In this document: positions 6,627 through 9,008 of the stretch, piece by piece | How the letters are laid out: each line of letters begins with the position of its first letter | How positions within the stretch are numbered: the stretch's first letter is position 1 | NCBI GenBank assembly: GCA_029855985.1 | Contig: JAGSHR010000109.1 | Location: forward strand, 1-9,008 | Length of the DNA: 9,008 nucleotides | Direction of reading: 5' to 3' | Source of the DNA: Candidatus Njordarchaeota archaeon | GTDB taxonomy: Archaea > Thermoproteota > JANJXX01 > Panguiarchaeales > Panguiarchaeaceae | The notes under the pieces: generated by a model | Database searches by the model: none | Told to the model about the DNA's origin: nothing | What the model saw: only the letters and a program-made list of their open reading frames with translations | Program-made: the position numbers and the translations under genes

Positions 6627-8394
6627 AGTTAAAGCAGAAGACCCCTTGAAGTATGTTTTGTATATTGATTTGACCAAAAAGAGTTTTTGGGTGGAAGATA
6701 GGGAAGATTTATTTGAGAAGTGGCTTGGTGGTGTAGGAGTAGCAACGCAGTTGTTAAAGGAGGAAATAGACCCAGACGTTGACCCATTGTCTCCAGGTAA
6801 CGTAATTGTTTTCGCTGTAGGTCCTTTCACGGGTCTTTACCCCATAGCTTCAAAAACAGTGGCAATGTTCAAGAGCCCCCTAACTGGGAATCTAGGTGAA
6901 AGTCATGCTGGTGGTAGAAGCGCATTAGCTATTCGAATGAGTGGTTATGGTGCAATAGTGATAATGGGAGCGTCCAATAAACCAGTTTATATAGCGATCT
7001 ATGGTGAAGGAAAAGTTGCATTCCGTGATGCATCAACTTTGTGGGGCATGAGGAGTAGTATAACAGTTGGTAGAGTCATTGCCGAACACGAACCGTATCC
7101 TGGGTATAGGAGCATAATGAGGATCGGGAAAGCTGGAGAAAAAATGGTGAGGTTTGCCTCTGTTATCACGGAGACATTGAGACATTTCGGTAGATTAGGC
7201 TTAGGTGCAGTATTTGGATCCAAAAAACTTAAGGCTATCTATATATCAGGCAAAAGAGCGATTCCCGTTAAAAATAAGAGGTTATACAGGGAGATCTACA
7301 ATGAATTATACGAGAAAATGGTAAAATCCGAACTCATGAAGAAATACCACGACATTGGAACACCCGTAAACGTTACCCCACTAAACGAACTCGGGGCACT
7401 TCCAACTCGAAACTTAAACGACACACGATTTGAAAACGCGGAAGAGATCTCAGGGGAAAATTTCGCCCAAAACTTTTTGGGCAGGAGAGTTGCATGTTCT
7501 CATTGCCCAGTGGGCTGTATACATCTCGCGGCTCTAAGGGAACCGTACACTGATGAACCGTACTTCTACAAGACGACCTTTATCTCCTATGACTATGAAC
7601 CTATTTACGCGCTGGGAACAATGCTTGGAATCGGGAAACCAGAAGAACTGCTAAAGTTGATTGATGTTGTTGATGTGAATGGGCTTGACGCAATGAGTAC
7701 TGGAGTGGCGTTAGCGTGGGCAACAGAGGCTTATAAACGCGGTTTACTCACAAAAGAGCAAGTTATTGTGGAATTGGAATGGGGGTTATCCGAAAGCTAC
7801 ATCCAAGCAGTGAACTATATTGTAGAACAACCGAACCAATTCTACAAGGACTTGGCTCAGGGGACGTACTATGCATCCCAGAAATACGGGGGAAAAGAGT
7901 TCGCATTGACTTTTGGCAAAAACGAAATGCCGGGTTATCACACAGGTCCAGCAGCGCACATCGGATACTTGATTGGAGCCAGACACAGCCACTTAGATAA
8001 TGCAGGGTACAGCTACGACCAAAAACACATAGGAAAAGAAATGAATCCAAAACAAGTAACTAGCGATCTTGTTAGAGAGGAATCTTGGAGACAGATATTA
8101 AATAGCCTTGTAATATGCTTATTTGCTAGAAAAGTTTACGATAAAGAGACCGTTGCCAAAGCGTTTGAACCTATCGGTAAATCTTACGTGATAGAGGAAC
8201 TTGAAAGACTCGGTGAGGAAATTTACTATGAAAAATATGGTCTCAAAGTGAGTCTCGGTTTTAATGTTAAGGAGCTTGAAGCACCAGAGCGAATTTTTGA
8301 GAAACCTACGCCATTTGGAAAGATTAAGAAGGAGTTTATAGAGGAAGCCCTCAGGGAATTTGAGAGCTTATTGAAATCAAAAAACATAATCTAA
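6619..8394 (+). CDS. aor: Aldehyde:ferredoxin oxidoreductase family tungsten enzyme
   Basis: A cytoplasmic catalytic subunit of 591 residues that oxidises an aldehyde to the acid with water, using a tungsto-bispterin cofactor. The N-terminal pterin domain reads GGVGVATQLL, GPFTG and KSPLTGNLGESHAGG; the GRLGLGAVFGSKKLKAI stretch begins at G191. The [4Fe-4S] ligands are C293, C296 and C300 (CSHCPVGC) plus C500 (SLVICLF), close to the C288/291/295/494 set of Pyrococcus AOR. E327 (YEPIYALG) and D352-D357 (DVNGLD, family DxxGL) match the active-site and pterin elements. The region usually reading RGaCHL is here GARHSHLDNAGYS (453-465), with H456/H458. The usual GRGGLGAV is GRLGLGAV. TTG 6619 is preferred (site at 6605-6612). 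It overlaps the polyferredoxin, so the two probably form one enzyme. Substrate cannot be told; WOR5/AorB-like membership is an inference from the ferredoxin partner. Confidence 0.93.
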   Translation: MVKVKAEDPLKYVLYIDLTKKSFWVEDREDLFEKWLGGVGVATQLLKEEIDPDVDPLSPGNVIVFAVGPFTGLYPIASKTVAMFKSPLTGNLGESHAGGRSALAIRMSGYGAIVIMGASNKPVYIAIYGEGKVAFRDASTLWGMRSSITVGRVIAEHEPYPGYRSIMRIGKAGEKMVRFASVITETLRHFGRLGLGAVFGSKKLKAIYISGKRAIPVKNKRLYREIYNELYEKMVKSELMKKYHDIGTPVNVTPLNELGALPTRNLNDTRFENAEEISGENFAQNFLGRRVACSHCPVGCIHLAALREPYTDEPYFYKTTFISYDYEPIYALGTMLGIGKPEELLKLIDVVDVNGLDAMSTGVALAWATEAYKRGLLTKEQVIVELEWGLSESYIQAVNYIVEQPNQFYKDLAQGTYYASQKYGGKEFALTFGKNEMPGYHTGPAAHIGYLIGARHSHLDNAGYSYDQKHIGKEMNPKQVTSDLVREESWRQILNSLVICLFARKVYDKETVAKAFEPIGKSYVIEELERLGEEIYYEKYGLKVSLGFNVKELEAPERIFEKPTPFGKIKKEFIEEALREFESLLKSKNII

Positions 8395-8407
8395 TTTCAA
8401 TTATACT

Positions 8408-8420
8408 ATTCTTTTTGTTT
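8408..8420 (+). terminator. T-rich terminator-like tract after AOR
   Basis: ATTCTTTTTGTTT, with five T at 8412-8416 and three at 8418-8420, begins about 15 bases after the AOR stop. It lies in the 68-base gap between AOR and the converging toxin gene. Confidence 0.35.
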
Positions 8421-8462
8421 GAACAAGCTAAGAGTGGTTATGGTGTCTTGGATAAGTCTTCG

Positions 8463-8910
8463 TTAAAGTTCGCTGGGAAAGATAATGTTTTTCACCGAGT
8501 ATCCAGCGTTTTTAAGGTTTTTCTTTAATTTTTTGTCTATTGTTAGGAAGGGTTTGTTTTCTATATGGGATACTGAGTATAATATATTGTCGATAAAGTC
8601 TTTGTGTGCGTTTTCGTATATTTCCCAAGCCATGATTAGGTGTTCAGCAGTGACCTCTAGTTTCCTATAAGTATTTCGGATTGATTCTATACCTATCCTA
8701 ACAGTGTTCTTATCCTCGTAACTTACTTTTTTTTAAAATAATCCACATGGCTTCAAGCAATGAAACATCAAGGTAATAGACGTTGTATTTTTTGAATTTT
8801 TTGATAGCCTGATAGACTATCTCTTCTACATCAATTCCTAACGCGGGTAAGAGAAATGATGTATCAACTAGAATTTCCTTATTTGTTAATGATCCTTCTC
8901 TGTTGTTCAA
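8463..8910 (-). pseudogene. vapC: VapC-like PIN-domain ribonuclease toxin, +1 frameshift at an A8 run
   Basis: VapC toxins are Mg-dependent RNases with four acidic residues. The first frame (8910-8710, 66 residues) holds LVDTSFLLPALGIDVE with D16 and SLLEA with E53, then ends early. From 8726 another frame carries 87 more residues to a TAA at 8463-8465, with HKDFIDNILY and FLTIDKKL, the C-terminal half of a PIN domain. Joined at the A8 run (8734-8727, read on the minus strand) they give 148 residues, a normal PIN length, with acids D16, E53, D104/D107 and D125. The shift must lie at 8713-8732: the second frame has TAA at 8735-8733 and the first has TAA at 8712-8710. One A fewer would restore it. 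The TTG start follows GGAGGCGG by six bases and overlaps the antitoxin by 32 bases. A sequencing error, recent inactivation or slippage are all possible. Confidence 0.8.
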
Positions 8911-9007
8911 TGGATTCCGCCTCCAACTCTTCCAGCGTAACTTTTGCTATCTTTTTGCCTTTCAACGATAATTCTACAGCATCGGGAATGGGGATTATAA
9001 TTATTCC
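8879..9007 (-). CDS. VapB-like antitoxin, 3' part (runs off the right edge)
   Basis: The last 42 codons of a gene that begins beyond the right end of the window. The visible residues start GIIIIPIPDAVELSLKGKK and continue IAKVTLEELEAESIEQQRR, ending at TAA 8881-8879. The pattern of a short Ile/Pro-rich start, a basic GKK turn and a charged, Glu-rich helical tail is what I expect of small archaeal antitoxins that precede PIN toxins, where the tail wraps the toxin. The DNA-binding part, if any, is out of view. It overlaps the start of the PIN gene by 32 bases, so translation is likely coupled. No family symbol is given because the diagnostic N-terminus is missing. Confidence 0.65.
   Translation of the reverse strand, partial: GIIIIPIPDAVELSLKGKKIAKVTLEELEAESIEQQRRIINK
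8917..8924 (-). promoter_or_regulatory. Ribosome-binding site for the TTG start of the PIN toxin
   Basis: On the minus strand GGAGGCGG lies six bases before TTG at 8910-8908, inside the antitoxin gene. The spacing is the same as for the TTG starts of nuoA and AOR. Confidence 0.55.
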
Positions 9008-9008
9008 C

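Noticed and set aside
6219..8394. Polyferredoxin and AOR as one frameshifted fusion gene
   Set aside because: Each has its own complete domain; the polyferredoxin stop follows its last motif normally, and AOR has a strong ribosome-binding site and a natural N-terminus.
8485..8670. 61-residue + strand open frame after AOR
   Set aside because: It is antisense to the well-preserved C-terminal half of the PIN domain, has no ribosome-binding site, and is Phe/Ser-rich without family resemblance.

Overview
The window looks archaeal. Start codons are preceded by GGAGGTGA-type ribosome-binding sites, usually about 6 bases away. Several genes start with TTG, the promoter-like elements are TATA-like and A/T-rich, and the gene families are ones archaea use: a complex I/Fpo-like membrane module, a tungsten aldehyde:ferredoxin oxidoreductase (AOR) with a polyferredoxin, and a VapBC-type pair. 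GC content is roughly 40%. A thermophilic or anaerobic Thermoproteota/Bathyarchaeia-like lineage would fit, but the window alone cannot fix the taxon.

Layout. Bases 1-340 are A/T-rich and hold no convincing gene; a candidate promoter lies near 261-274. Bases 341-5955 are a tightly packed + strand operon of seven membrane subunits: NuoA, NuoH, NuoJ split in two (N- and C-terminal halves), NuoK, NuoL, and a second antiporter-like subunit of MrpD/MbhH/NuoM type. No hydrophilic subunits (B, C, D, I) and no third antiporter-like subunit (N) are in the operon. A T-rich terminator-like tract follows, then about 260 bases with a second candidate promoter. Bases 6219-8394 encode a 16-cysteine polyferredoxin (four [4Fe-4S] clusters) overlapping an AOR family catalytic subunit. 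On the - strand, converging on AOR, lies a VapBC-like pair: a PIN-domain toxin (8910-8463) broken by a +1 frameshift at an A8 run, and its antitoxin, which runs off the right edge.

How the genes may work together. AOR would oxidise aldehydes and pass electrons through the polyferredoxin to ferredoxin. The membrane module is the ion-pumping half of a complex of the type that oxidises ferredoxin or F420H2 elsewhere, so the two units could be metabolically linked; that link is inference. The most unusual points are the membrane-arm-only operon, the mixed complex I and Mrp/Mbh character of its subunits with changed E-channel acidic residues in NuoA and NuoK, and the frameshifted PIN toxin whose downstream half is perfectly preserved in another frame.
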